Positions 1 to 8,826 of a stretch of DNA of 12,203 nucleotides are shown here, one piece after another. The stretch comes from Pseudomonadota bacterium (GTDB lineage Bacteria; Desulfobacterota; Syntrophia; Syntrophales; JADFWA01). The stretch lies in assembly GCA_030610915.1 (NCBI GenBank), contig JAUWQS010000020.1, positions 1 through 12,203 on the forward strand, written 5' to 3'. The position numbers and the translations under genes are program-made. The notes below the pieces were generated by a model. That model saw only the letters and a list, made by a program, of their open reading frames with translations. It did not search any database and had not been told where the DNA came from. The number at the start of each line of letters is the position of its first letter. Positions within the stretch are counted from its first letter, which is position 1.

Positions 1-3000
1 AACCGGTAATTCGCTCCACCACCGAGAGCAAAAGAGATTCCATCTCTTCTCGTGTGCCGGCCTTTGGAGCGGGAGTTGTTGGGCTCTCGGAGGAACTAAT
101 TGTCAATGCCGGTTGTGCCTCTCCTGTGCTCACTCCCCCTGTTTTTGTTGATTCCTTTTGGGCAATGCCCGCAGCACCGTGTCGTATATCCGCCCTGATA
201 ACCTCGGCCAGGAAGGGGCCTCGAGTCTTCAGGTATGCGGCGAGTTCATCGCCTGGCAATTTGACAAGATTGGAAAGCGGATTTTCGAGTGTTCCTGTGG
301 AATGGTCCGAGGCGTGTGCGGCATCGGAAACATCGAAGGGGCGTTCACAGGGGTTTTCTATGAACAGCCGCTTCGATGGCTGTATAAATGGACGAACCAG
401 TCTTCCATCGTAAAGGTTTTCCCAGTTAATATCTACGCCATGAATAAAGAGGGCGGCCAACGCAGTACTTAAATCCTGATCTCGTGAGGGCAATGACTCC
501 ACCGGCAGACAGAAGGGACCCTCATCGCCTGTGATGTCATTTGCCAGGCCGGAGAGCACTCGCCCAGGCCCCACCTCGATGAAGAGATCACAGACGGCAG
601 CCATCGACCTTATCATCGCGACGAAGTCCACCTGGGCCAGGACATGTCTGGCAAAGTGCTTCTGGAGAGAGAGACCGGGTTCAATTTCCCGCCCCTCTAT
701 ATTGGAAAAAAGCCGTGCATTGAAATATTTGAGGGTCTTAGGTAGAAACTCCTGTTCCTCCATCACCCCGGCGGCGCTGGAAACCAGTTGAGAATGAAAG
801 GCATTGGAGACCCGCAGCCTGTTGGTCTGAATACCTTTTTCCGCGGCGATCCCGATGACGCTTTCCACGGCGGCCTCTTCACCGGACAATACCATCTGAA
901 TTGGTCCGTTGATATTGGCCAGCGCCACGTAGCCTTTGACATGTTCGAGGATGGCCTCCGCCTCATTCCGGGAGCACCGGAGGCCTACCATAGCCCCGGC
1001 CTGATCGCCTGAAGCCCCCATTGCCCGCCCTCTGACTGCTGCGAGATGAAGTAAGGTCTGTGTGTCAAAGGCTCCCGCGGCGTGAAAGGCGGTCAATTCC
1101 CCAAGGCTGTGGCCTCCAACCGCCGCCGGTTTTACGCCAAGTTTTTCGAGGAACCGGTTCCAGAGCAATGAAGCGAGGCAGATGGCGGGTTGGGCATTTT
1201 CTGTCCTGGAAAGGGCGCGAAACCAGGTTTCCACTTCTTCCGGGTTTCTTACCCGATCAAGGGGGCGATAGATAAGACTGCTTATATTTTCAGCGCCCGC
1301 CTCTTCCAGCCATTTGTCGGTCTGCCGTACCAACTCCCTTGCCCATGAGAAGCGTTCCACAAGTACGTGGGCCATATTGAGCTTCTGGGAGCCCTGCCCT
1401 GGAAAGAGCATACCCACCCGGGTTCTGTTGACATGGTTGCCAATCCATACCGCGCGAACTGCGTCATGGATAATCTCGCCCTTTGCCGGGTTTTTTTGTC
1501 TCATCATTACGTTGAGTTGTTCGAGACGTTCAGCCAGCTCATCCGGGTGGCAGGCTATGACTGAAGCCCGAATTTCCGCCTTTCTATCCGCTTCCCGTCC
1601 TAATTGAGCCGCCAGGTCTGTGAGTTCGGCTATGCTTATCTCTTTTGCCATACCCATAAGAATGCTGATTTTCTTTTCAAGTTTCGTTGTCGAGTCCGCA
1701 GTCAGGACGAATATCTCGGTCTCCTGATTCGATACCAACAGGGCCCGTTCATCGATGGATGGATTTAGTTCAGGGTGGGGAGGGTCGCCGGACTCTATGG
1801 TCACATGGCAGTTAATGCCGCCAAATCCCATGGCGGATACACCGGCGCGCAGGGTTTCCGTTGGTTTATATATCTTGCCCTGGAGAACGGGGTAAAGGCG
1901 GCGTGCCTTTGTGTCGAAGAGCGGATGAGGATCCCTGCATGCGGCCGTGGGCGGGAGGATGCGGCGGTTGACCGCCATGACGGCCTTGATTAGACCGCCC
2001 ACCCCTGCCGCCGCCTTGGTATGCCCGATGAGGGACTTCAGGGATGTCATGCCGCAGGATCGTTCAGGAGCGCCGGCGTCACTCATGGCCATGGCAATGG
2101 CCTCCAGTTCCGCGCGGTCTCCCACCGCGGTGCCGGTGCCGTGTCCTTCGATAAACTCCAGACTTTGAATGTCATAAGGGGCTCGGGTATATGCCCTTTT
2201 CAGCGACCGGGCCTGCCCTTCGGCGTTGGGGGCGGTGATGCCCGTTTTGCCCCCATCCGATGAGATGCCCCAGCCTTGAAGTATCGCATAGACGTAATTC
2301 CTGTCTTTCCTGGCGTCACGAAGACGCTTGAGAACCAGGAAACCGCAGCCCTCTCCGGGGAAGAATCCGCTGGCCCGGCGGTCGTAGACATTCATGTCAT
2401 TCATGGCCAGGGCCTCGGTCTTGGCAAATCCGACAAGTTCAAAGGGGTCGAGGCTGATGTCTATCCCTCCGGCCAGGGCCAGATCAAGATCGCCGTTCAC
2501 CAGGCCGGTGGCCGCCGTGGCCACAGCAAGAAGGGAGGATGAACAGGCGCCGTCTATGGTGTATCCTCCTCCATAGAGATCAAGGAAGTTGCAGATCCGC
2601 CCGGCGATGGTGTTGGAGAGCCCGCCGGCCAGTGTGTCTTCGTTCGTGGGGGGAAAGACAGACTTGTAACAGGTCTCCAGCGTGGACTCTATTTCCGCCA
2701 TCTGATCGTGGGGGAAACCGTTGGAGCGGGCAGCGGCCCGGAAGGCTCGCCGGACAAAGGGCCAGCGAAGCCGCATCGTATTTGCCCTGGTCTGTTCACC
2801 GGTCAGGCTGTTTCCCACGAGAACGCCGGTGCGGTCGTTGGGCACATTTTCTCTGGTGTAACCCGCGTCCGCAAGGGCTTCGAGCGCGGTTTCAAGCGCC
2901 AGCCAGTGAGCAATGTCCGTAGATTTGAAGGTGGAATAAGGAATGCGCCGGGACGCCCAGTCGAAATCAAACCCGTCGATCACCGCCGCCTGCCGGGCAT

Positions 3001-3190
3001 GAGTCTTATCCGGTTCCCTGGGGTCAGGGTGGTAATAATCGGCTAAGGAAAGGCGCCGGTCGGGAAACCGGCGAAACTGGCGGCGGCGCGCCAGGATGTT
3101 CTCCCATAGCTCCCGGAGATTTCTTGCGCCGGGATACCGGCAGGCCATTCCTATAACTGCAATGGGTGTAGTCGATGATTCATTCGGCAT
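1..3190 (-). CDS. Enediyne-type-like iterative type I polyketide synthase (KS-AT-ACP start), C-terminus beyond window
   Basis: The minus-strand frame stays open from the ATG at 3190-3188 to the left edge (1063 full codons, no stop), so only the N-terminal part is visible. Residues about 8-440 form a ketosynthase with the Cys-His-His triad: Cys216 in DGACSSS, His350 in EGHGTGT and His390 in GHTKAAAG. Residues about 594-890 form an acyltransferase with GQGSQ near 598, nucleophile Ser695 in GHSLGE and His799 in NAFHS; AFHS is typical of malonyl-CoA-specific AT domains. A low-complexity linker (about 1000-1042) precedes what looks like helix 1 of an ACP (MESLLLSVVERITG) at the edge; its phosphopantetheine serine is not seen. 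STFKSTD, RLRWP (140-144) and TLAGGLSNTIAGRICN (186-201) recall enediyne PKSE proteins; PUFA synthases are the main alternative. The start is supported by GGGGGAG just upstream. KR, DH and phosphopantetheinyl transferase domains would be expected beyond base 1. The product is unknown. Confidence 0.9.
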   Translation of the reverse strand, partial: MPNESSTTPIAVIGMACRYPGARNLRELWENILARRRQFRRFPDRRLSLADYYHPDPREPDKTHARQAAVIDGFDFDWASRRIPYSTFKSTDIAHWLALETALEALADAGYTRENVPNDRTGVLVGNSLTGEQTRANTMRLRWPFVRRAFRAAARSNGFPHDQMAEIESTLETCYKSVFPPTNEDTLAGGLSNTIAGRICNFLDLYGGGYTIDGACSSSLLAVATAATGLVNGDLDLALAGGIDISLDPFELVGFAKTEALAMNDMNVYDRRASGFFPGEGCGFLVLKRLRDARKDRNYVYAILQGWGISSDGGKTGITAPNAEGQARSLKRAYTRAPYDIQSLEFIEGHGTGTAVGDRAELEAIAMAMSDAGAPERSCGMTSLKSLIGHTKAAAGVGGLIKAVMAVNRRILPPTAACRDPHPLFDTKARRLYPVLQGKIYKPTETLRAGVSAMGFGGINCHVTIESGDPPHPELNPSIDERALLVSNQETEIFVLTADSTTKLEKKISILMGMAKEISIAELTDLAAQLGREADRKAEIRASVIACHPDELAERLEQLNVMMRQKNPAKGEIIHDAVRAVWIGNHVNRTRVGMLFPGQGSQKLNMAHVLVERFSWARELVRQTDKWLEEAGAENISSLIYRPLDRVRNPEEVETWFRALSRTENAQPAICLASLLWNRFLEKLGVKPAAVGGHSLGELTAFHAAGAFDTQTLLHLAAVRGRAMGASGDQAGAMVGLRCSRNEAEAILEHVKGYVALANINGPIQMVLSGEEAAVESVIGIAAEKGIQTNRLRVSNAFHSQLVSSAAGVMEEQEFLPKTLKYFNARLFSNIEGREIEPGLSLQKHFARHVLAQVDFVAMIRSMAAVCDLFIEVGPGRVLSGLANDITGDEGPFCLPVESLPSRDQDLSTALAALFIHGVDINWENLYDGRLVRPFIQPSKRLFIENPCERPFDVSDAAHASDHSTGTLENPLSNLVKLPGDELAAYLKTRGPFLAEVIRADIRHGAAGIAQKESTKTGGVSTGEAQPALTISSSESPTTPAPKAGTREEMESLLLSVVERITG

Positions 3191-3274
3191 GGGCTCCCCC
3201 TGCTCTTTGATTGGTTTAAGTTTTAGAAAAGATCAAATTGAGATGTTCTCAGCGTAAATCATAAATTACTATAA

Positions 3275-3302
3275 CTTATATCATAATTTCTTAAAAACTC
3301 AA
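3275..3302 (-). promoter_or_regulatory. Candidate promoter of the polyketide synthase gene
   Basis: On the minus strand TTGAGT (3302-3297) and TATAAG (3280-3275) are separated by 16 nt, resembling a sigma-70 promoter. The -10 lies inside the 11-bp sequence TTATGATATAA, which is repeated in inverted orientation in front of the divergent kinase gene. Transcription would start near 3268 and leave a leader of roughly 80 nt before the PKS start. The assignment is by eye only, in AT-rich DNA where chance matches are common; the mirrored copy is the main support. Confidence 0.4.
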
Positions 3303-3350
3303 TATTTTTATCGCCGGCGAGATATTGATTTTTCTCATGTTATGATATAA
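3276..3350. repeat. Long imperfect inverted repeat around a 10-bp palindrome in the divergent control region
   Basis: The left arm 3276-3305, read on the minus strand, and the right arm 3322-3350, read on the plus strand, both begin ATATTGA and end TTATGATATAA (a perfect 11-bp match), with a less similar T-rich middle and one base of length difference. Between the arms lies the perfect palindrome TCGCCGGCGA (3311-3320), strikingly GC-rich in otherwise AT-rich DNA and almost at the centre of symmetry. The structure suits a shared operator or a pair of mirrored promoters controlling both divergent genes. The regulator is unknown. Confidence 0.6.
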
Positions 3351-3351
3351 A
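3325..3351 (+). promoter_or_regulatory. Candidate promoter of the kinase/HD-GYP gene
   Basis: TTGATT (3325-3330) and TATAAA (3346-3351) are 15 nt apart, a little short for sigma-70; TATGAT at 3341-3346 is an alternative -10 without a good -35. The sequence is the mirror copy of the candidate promoter facing the polyketide synthase. Either choice implies a very short leader before the ribosome binding site at 3360-3365. It was assigned by eye. Confidence 0.4.
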
Positions 3352-3359
3352 AGACCCAT

Positions 3360-3365
3360 AAGGAG
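3360..3365 (+). promoter_or_regulatory. Ribosome binding site of the kinase/HD-GYP gene
   Basis: AAGGAG lies 7 nt upstream of the ATG at 3373, which is close to ideal spacing. It fixes the start of the 1816-residue protein, whose first residues (LPGYEAVNKIYES) also match where kinases of this family begin. Confidence 0.8.
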
Positions 3366-3372
3366 ATTTACG

Positions 3373-6300
3373 ATGATAACTCTTCCCGGCTATGAAGCTG
3401 TTAATAAAATCTATGAGAGCGTCGGCACACTGGTCTATCGGGGACGACGGGATCGGGATAAGCTGCCGGTTATTCTTAAAGTTCTGAAGGATGATTATTC
3501 ATCGCCGGCCGCATCTGCCGGATATAAGCATGAGTATGAGATCACTCATTCACTGGACCTCGAAGGAGCTATCAAGACTTATGCCCTCGAAAAACATGAG
3601 AATACCCTGACAATAATATTTGAGGATATCCAGGGGGAGTCCCTGGATAAATTGATGTCCGGCAAGAGTTTTTCTTTGGAGGAATCCCTCGCATTAGCCA
3701 TAAAGATCGTGGATGCCCTGGGCGGGATTCATGCCGCAGATATAATCCACAAGGACATCAACCCGTCCAATATCATCCTTAACCAGGCAACCGGGCGGTT
3801 GAAGATCATCGACTTCGGCATTTCCACCATTTTGGCCCGGGAGGAGCCCGAGATAAAAAGTCCTGATGTCCTGGAGGGCACACTGGCCTATATCTCGCCG
3901 GAACAGACCGGCAGGATGAACCGCTCACTGGATTACCGCGCCGATTTTTACTCGCTGGGCGTCACCTTTTATGAAATCATCTGCGGGAAGTTGCCATTTG
4001 AATCGGTCGACCCACTCGAGCTTGTCCACTCTCATATCGCCAGAGAGCCGGAGGCGCTTCATATACTCAATAGAGAGATTCCTGAGGCCGTTTCAAACAT
4101 TGTAATGAAACTGCTGGCCAAGAATGCCGAGGACAGGTACCAGAGTTCCCGGGGGATCAGAGAGGATATTAAGGAGTGTCTAAATCGGTTGAGCGCCTCC
4201 GGAAGGATAGAATCTTTCCCAGTTGGCAGGCATGATGTTCCCGAAAAGTTTCACCTTTTTCAAAGACTCTACGGCAGGGAAAAAGAGATTAATATCCTGT
4301 TGGGAGCTTTTGAACGTGTATGCAAAGGGGAAAGAGAACTCCTGCTTGTAGCGGGGTCCTCCGGCATAGGCAAGACATCTCTGATCAGAGAGATTTACAG
4401 GCCTGTAACCCTGCAAAAGGGTTATTTTGTCTCCGGCAAGTTTGAGCAGTTCAAGCAGGATGTTCCTTACGGGGCGGTGACCGGCGCAATGCGGGAACTG
4501 GCGCGCCAGCTTTTGGCCGAAAGCGACGAGAAGATTGCCCTCTGGCGGGAGAAACTTCTGACAGCCCTGGGTCCCAACGGGCAGATTATCATCGATATGA
4601 TTCCTGATATGGAACTTATCATCGGACCCCAGCCTACTATGCCACAGTTGGATCCCGTTGAGGCGCAGAATCGTTTCAACTTTGTCTTTCAGAACTTTGT
4701 CCGGGTTTTCTGCCGGTCCGAGCATCCCCTGGTTGTCTTTATAGACGACCTCCAGTGGGCGGACTCCGCCTCGCTCAAACTGATGGAACTCATTATGACG
4801 GATGACAGGATAGGCCATCTCTTCCTGATCTGTGCCTGTCGCAGTGACGAAGTGACGACCGGTCATCCCACGATGATGGCGCTGGATGAGCTTAAAAGGA
4901 AAGGCACATCCATCGAGGAGTTGATTTTACTCCCTCTGAGCATAGAGAATGTCACTCAACTGATCGCCGATTCGCTGCATACCGGCAGGGAGAGTGCAAC
5001 GCCGCTGGCGGAGCTGGTCACCCGGAAAACCGGAGGCAACCCCTTCTTCATAGAGGCTTTTTTGAGATCGCTTTATGCCGGAAATCTGCTGGAATTTAAT
5101 ACCCTGCAGGGCGTCTGGCAGTGGGACATGGACAGGATTGAAGAGATGGATATTACCGATAATGTGGCCGAACTCCTGACGGAAAAAATCCAACGGTTCG
5201 CTAACAAAACCAGGCAGATATTAAGTCATGCATCGTGCATGGGCGGCAGATTTGATCTGCGGATACTAACTGATGTTTCTGAAGAATCACACGGAGATGT
5301 GGCTGCATCGCTGCGGGAAGCGGTTGTCGAAGGTCTCATGCTCGCCTCCGGCGATATCTATTGGTTCTCTCATGACGGGATCAGGCAGGCGGCTTATTCT
5401 CTCATTTCCAAAAGGGAAAGGCAGGTCGTTCACCAGCGGGTGGGTAAATATCTGTTGCAAAATACCCCCGCCAACCGGTTGGAAGAGAGGGTATTTGACA
5501 TTGTCAACCAGCTTAATCTGAGTATCGATATAATTGACAGGCGCTCCGACAGGGATGAACTGGCCCGCCTGAACCTGACGGCGGGGAGGAGGGCGAAGGC
5601 ATCGGCGGCTTATCAACCGGCATTTAATTATTTACAGGTCGGCGTGGAGCTCCTTGGAGAAGACTGCTGGGTGAGACAGTATGACCTGGCGCTGGTGCTC
5701 CACACTGAAGCGGCCGAGGCGGCATATCTCTGTGGAGAGTTTGACCGGATGGAGGGGTTTGTTTCAGTTGTGCTGCAACAGGCGCGAACACTGCTCAATA
5801 AGGTGAAGGTCTATGAGATTAAGATCGAGGCGTTTAAAGCGCAATACAAACTATCGGAAGCGATAAAGACTGGGGTATCCGTTCTGAAACTGTTGGGAAT
5901 GAAATTTCCTGAAAAGCCGAATAAATTGAATATTCTGCTTGATTACATGAAAACACGGTTTACTCTGACGGGGAAACGAATAGAGGATCTGATCGACCTG
6001 CGGGAGATGGACGATCCGGTCAAATTGGCATACATAAGAATTGTTGAGAGTATGGGTTCCGCTACCTATTTTGTTATCCCCGAATTGTTACCACTAATTA
6101 TATTTAGATTTGTAAGATTTTCAGCAAGGTATGGAAATACCAATCACGCAGCTTTTCTGTATGCCGTTTACGGGATGATACTCTGCGGGGCAGTGGGAGA
6201 TATTGAGTCCGGCCATAGATTCGGCCAGCTCGCTTTGAATCTGCTGGAGCGGCTCGATGCCAGAGAACAGAAAGCCAGGACATACCACATGGTCAATGCC

Positions 6301-8823
6301 TTTGTAAGACACTGGAAAGAACATGTCAGGAAGACAATAGAACCTTTATCGGAAGGCATTCAGAGTGGGCTGGAGACGGGAGATTTTGAGTATGCCGGCT
6401 TTTGTATTTTTTTTCATTCCTTTCATTTATTTGTATCTGGTCGGGAACTAACAGTAGTTGAAGAGGATATTGAAAGATACGGCAATACCATAGGCCAACT
6501 CAAGCATGAAACATCTGTCTACATGCATGAAATAAACAGGCAGACAGTCTGCAATTTGATGTACCAATCTGAAGATCCGCCCTCTTTAGTCGGCGAGTAT
6601 TATGACGAGTGTTGTATGATGTCCCGCCATCAGGAGGTCGGTGACAGGACAACTCTTTTTATTTTATATGTTAGCAAACTTCTTTTAAGTTATCTCTTTT
6701 GCGAGTATCCAAAGGCTATTGAAAATGGTTCAATGGCGGAAAAATATATAGAGGGTGTGATAGGATTTATAGGTATTCCTCTCCTTTATTTTTACGATTC
6801 TCTTGCCAGGCTTGCCGTCTATTCCAGCTCGGAAAAGACGGAACAGAGGCGCATCCTGAGAAAGGTATCCACCGGCCGGAAAAAGATGAAGAAATGGGCG
6901 CGTCACGCCCCGATGAATCATCTTCACAGGTTTTATCTTATTGAGGCGGAGCGACTGCGTGTTCTCGGCAAGAATGTCAGGGCGGAGGACTGCTACAATC
7001 GGGCCATCGAACTGGCGAAGGAGCATCTATATGTCAACGACGAAGCGCTGGCGAATGAGTTAGCGGCTAAGTTCTATCTCGCAAGGGGAAAAACCGGTAT
7101 AGCAAGGGCATATATGCAGGAAGCCCGGCATTGCTATAAGAAATGGGGCGCAACGGCCAAGGTCAGGGATATGGATGAACGATATGGCCGCTTGCTGTTC
7201 TCAGAAACCCAAACACTTGATTCAGCGATGGAAACAGGTGACTACAGGTCTAAAGGCCTCGATCTGGCCTCGGTGATGAAGGCATCACAGGCCATCTCCA
7301 GTGAGATTACTTCGGACAGGTTACTCGATCAATTGATGGAGATCGTGCTTGAAAATGCCGGCGCTCAAAAGGGACTGCTGATTATGGAATCCGGGGGCAG
7401 GCTGCTGGTTGAAGCTGAAGGAACACTGGACGAGGAAGGTGTCAAGATACTGCACTCCGTTCCCGTCGAGAAAAAGGATAATCTTTCGCCGGCCATAGTC
7501 AATTACGTGGCCAGGACCAGGGAGTATCTTGTTCTCAATGATGCTGCTCTGAATGGAGAGTTTACAAACGATCCCTATATCCAGACCTGCCGCCCAAAAT
7601 CCATTTTGTGCGCTCCCATTATTCACAAATCTGAGCTTACCGGCATCTTCTATCTGGAAAACAACCTTGCGGCAGGCGCATTTACCGCCGAGCGCGTGGA
7701 AATACTCCGGCTTTTGAGTTCCCAGATAGCGATTTCACTGGAAAATGCAGGGCTTTACGCAAACCTTGAGGAGTCGGAATCGCGTTACAGGGAGCTTTAC
7801 GAAAATATTATAGATATGGTGGTATTTGTTGGCAGAAACGGCAAGATACTCATGGCAAATCCACGTTTCTACGAGACGCTGGATATTTCGAGGAGTGATG
7901 GAACCGGTCTTTCTCTCCAGAAATACATACACCCGGAAGATCTTTCCCGTGTGACAAAGGATATGCCTGAAAGGCTCATGAAGGAACATGAGGTAAAGAA
8001 TTTTCAGTTCAGGATTATGGACCGGCACGGTAAGGTCTTAGATGTTGAGTGTAACGCAAAGCATATAAAAAGAGATGATGAACTTACCGGATTCCAGATG
8101 GTGATCAGGGATATCAGCGAAAGAAAGAGATTGGAGAGGGAGATTCTTGAATCTAACAGAAATGTCCAGATCACCAGAACGGCAACCATTCTGGGCCTGG
8201 CAAAGTTGGCGGAATACAGGGACAAGGAAACCGGTCTCCACCTGGAAAGGATACGGGATTATACAAAGGCGCTGGCTGAGGAGCTGGCCGGCAAGCCGGT
8301 GTATAAAGGCTATATTACAAAGAAATATATAGATGATATTTACCTTTCCTCCATCCTCCACGATATAGGAAAGGTGGGCATACCCGATTCCATACTGTTG
8401 AAGCCTGACAAACTCACCCCTGTGGAGTTCGAGATTGTCAAGCGCCACTCTGTCCTGGGAGGAGATATCCTCAAGACTGTTGAGTCCCGGATTGAGGGCA
8501 GGTCATTTTTGGCCCTTGGAAAAGAGATCGCATACTATCATCACGAGAAGTGGGATGGGACAGGATATCCGGAGGGTCTCAAGGGTGAGAAGATACCGCT
8601 GTCGGCCAGGATTGTTGCCCTTGCGGATGTATATGACGCACTTACTTCAGAGAGGCCTTACAAGGAGGCATATACCCACGAAAGGGCCAGGAAGATTATT
8701 ATCAATGGAAGAGGCAGACACTTTGATCCTGATGTAGTGGATGCCTTTGTGGCTCGCGAGGATGATTTCAACATTATACGCGAGAAGATGCAAGATGAGA
8801 ATGAAGGGCAACTACTCAGGTAA
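3373..8823 (+). CDS. Multidomain signalling protein: Ser/Thr kinase, AAA ATPase, helical repeats, GAF, PAS, HD-GYP phosphodiesterase
   Basis: This is an 1816-residue cytoplasmic protein with no membrane segment seen. Residues about 1-270 are a Hanks-type Ser/Thr kinase: Lys36, catalytic Asp128 in HKDINPSN, Asn133, Asp147 of DFG and a SPEQTGRMNR activation segment; the glycine loop is degenerate, as is usual in this family. Residues about 300-550 are an AAA/STAND-like ATPase with Walker A GSSGIGKT (Lys334) and Walker B VVFIDD (Asp458/Asp459). Residues about 570-1290 look helical and TPR-like. A GAF domain (about 1299-1460) and a PAS domain (about 1467-1590) follow. The C-terminus is an HD-GYP domain that keeps all expected metal ligands (Glu1619, His1623, His1663, Asp1664, His1692, His1723, His1724, Asp1752) and the GYP motif (1731-1733), so hydrolysis of cyclic-di-GMP to pGpG or GMP is likely. 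Many relatives end in a histidine kinase; here the HD-GYP takes that place. The gene is divergent from the polyketide synthase. The signal and the kinase substrates are unknown. Confidence 0.93.
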   Translation: MITLPGYEAVNKIYESVGTLVYRGRRDRDKLPVILKVLKDDYSSPAASAGYKHEYEITHSLDLEGAIKTYALEKHENTLTIIFEDIQGESLDKLMSGKSFSLEESLALAIKIVDALGGIHAADIIHKDINPSNIILNQATGRLKIIDFGISTILAREEPEIKSPDVLEGTLAYISPEQTGRMNRSLDYRADFYSLGVTFYEIICGKLPFESVDPLELVHSHIAREPEALHILNREIPEAVSNIVMKLLAKNAEDRYQSSRGIREDIKECLNRLSASGRIESFPVGRHDVPEKFHLFQRLYGREKEINILLGAFERVCKGERELLLVAGSSGIGKTSLIREIYRPVTLQKGYFVSGKFEQFKQDVPYGAVTGAMRELARQLLAESDEKIALWREKLLTALGPNGQIIIDMIPDMELIIGPQPTMPQLDPVEAQNRFNFVFQNFVRVFCRSEHPLVVFIDDLQWADSASLKLMELIMTDDRIGHLFLICACRSDEVTTGHPTMMALDELKRKGTSIEELILLPLSIENVTQLIADSLHTGRESATPLAELVTRKTGGNPFFIEAFLRSLYAGNLLEFNTLQGVWQWDMDRIEEMDITDNVAELLTEKIQRFANKTRQILSHASCMGGRFDLRILTDVSEESHGDVAASLREAVVEGLMLASGDIYWFSHDGIRQAAYSLISKRERQVVHQRVGKYLLQNTPANRLEERVFDIVNQLNLSIDIIDRRSDRDELARLNLTAGRRAKASAAYQPAFNYLQVGVELLGEDCWVRQYDLALVLHTEAAEAAYLCGEFDRMEGFVSVVLQQARTLLNKVKVYEIKIEAFKAQYKLSEAIKTGVSVLKLLGMKFPEKPNKLNILLDYMKTRFTLTGKRIEDLIDLREMDDPVKLAYIRIVESMGSATYFVIPELLPLIIFRFVRFSARYGNTNHAAFLYAVYGMILCGAVGDIESGHRFGQLALNLLERLDAREQKARTYHMVNAFVRHWKEHVRKTIEPLSEGIQSGLETGDFEYAGFCIFFHSFHLFVSGRELTVVEEDIERYGNTIGQLKHETSVYMHEINRQTVCNLMYQSEDPPSLVGEYYDECCMMSRHQEVGDRTTLFILYVSKLLLSYLFCEYPKAIENGSMAEKYIEGVIGFIGIPLLYFYDSLARLAVYSSSEKTEQRRILRKVSTGRKKMKKWARHAPMNHLHRFYLIEAERLRVLGKNVRAEDCYNRAIELAKEHLYVNDEALANELAAKFYLARGKTGIARAYMQEARHCYKKWGATAKVRDMDERYGRLLFSETQTLDSAMETGDYRSKGLDLASVMKASQAISSEITSDRLLDQLMEIVLENAGAQKGLLIMESGGRLLVEAEGTLDEEGVKILHSVPVEKKDNLSPAIVNYVARTREYLVLNDAALNGEFTNDPYIQTCRPKSILCAPIIHKSELTGIFYLENNLAAGAFTAERVEILRLLSSQIAISLENAGLYANLEESESRYRELYENIIDMVVFVGRNGKILMANPRFYETLDISRSDGTGLSLQKYIHPEDLSRVTKDMPERLMKEHEVKNFQFRIMDRHGKVLDVECNAKHIKRDDELTGFQMVIRDISERKRLEREILESNRNVQITRTATILGLAKLAEYRDKETGLHLERIRDYTKALAEELAGKPVYKGYITKKYIDDIYLSSILHDIGKVGIPDSILLKPDKLTPVEFEIVKRHSVLGGDILKTVESRIEGRSFLALGKEIAYYHHEKWDGTGYPEGLKGEKIPLSARIVALADVYDALTSERPYKEAYTHERARKIIINGRGRHFDPDVVDAFVAREDDFNIIREKMQDENEGQLLR

Positions 8824-8826
8824 GCG

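Noticed and set aside
54..3046. Many plus-strand open frames of 60-127 codons in the left third
   Set aside because: They lie opposite the continuous polyketide synthase frame, overlap one another, have no family resemblance or good ribosome binding sites, and are explained by its GC-rich codon use.
3191..3372. Riboswitch or small RNA gene in the divergent region
   Set aside because: The region is short, AT-rich and explained by two promoters and an inverted repeat; no known riboswitch core was recognised.
4180..4866. A 228-codon minus-strand open frame inside the kinase gene
   Set aside because: It lies opposite the conserved Walker A/Walker B ATPase region, shows no recognisable domain, and is a typical antisense shadow of a long constrained gene.
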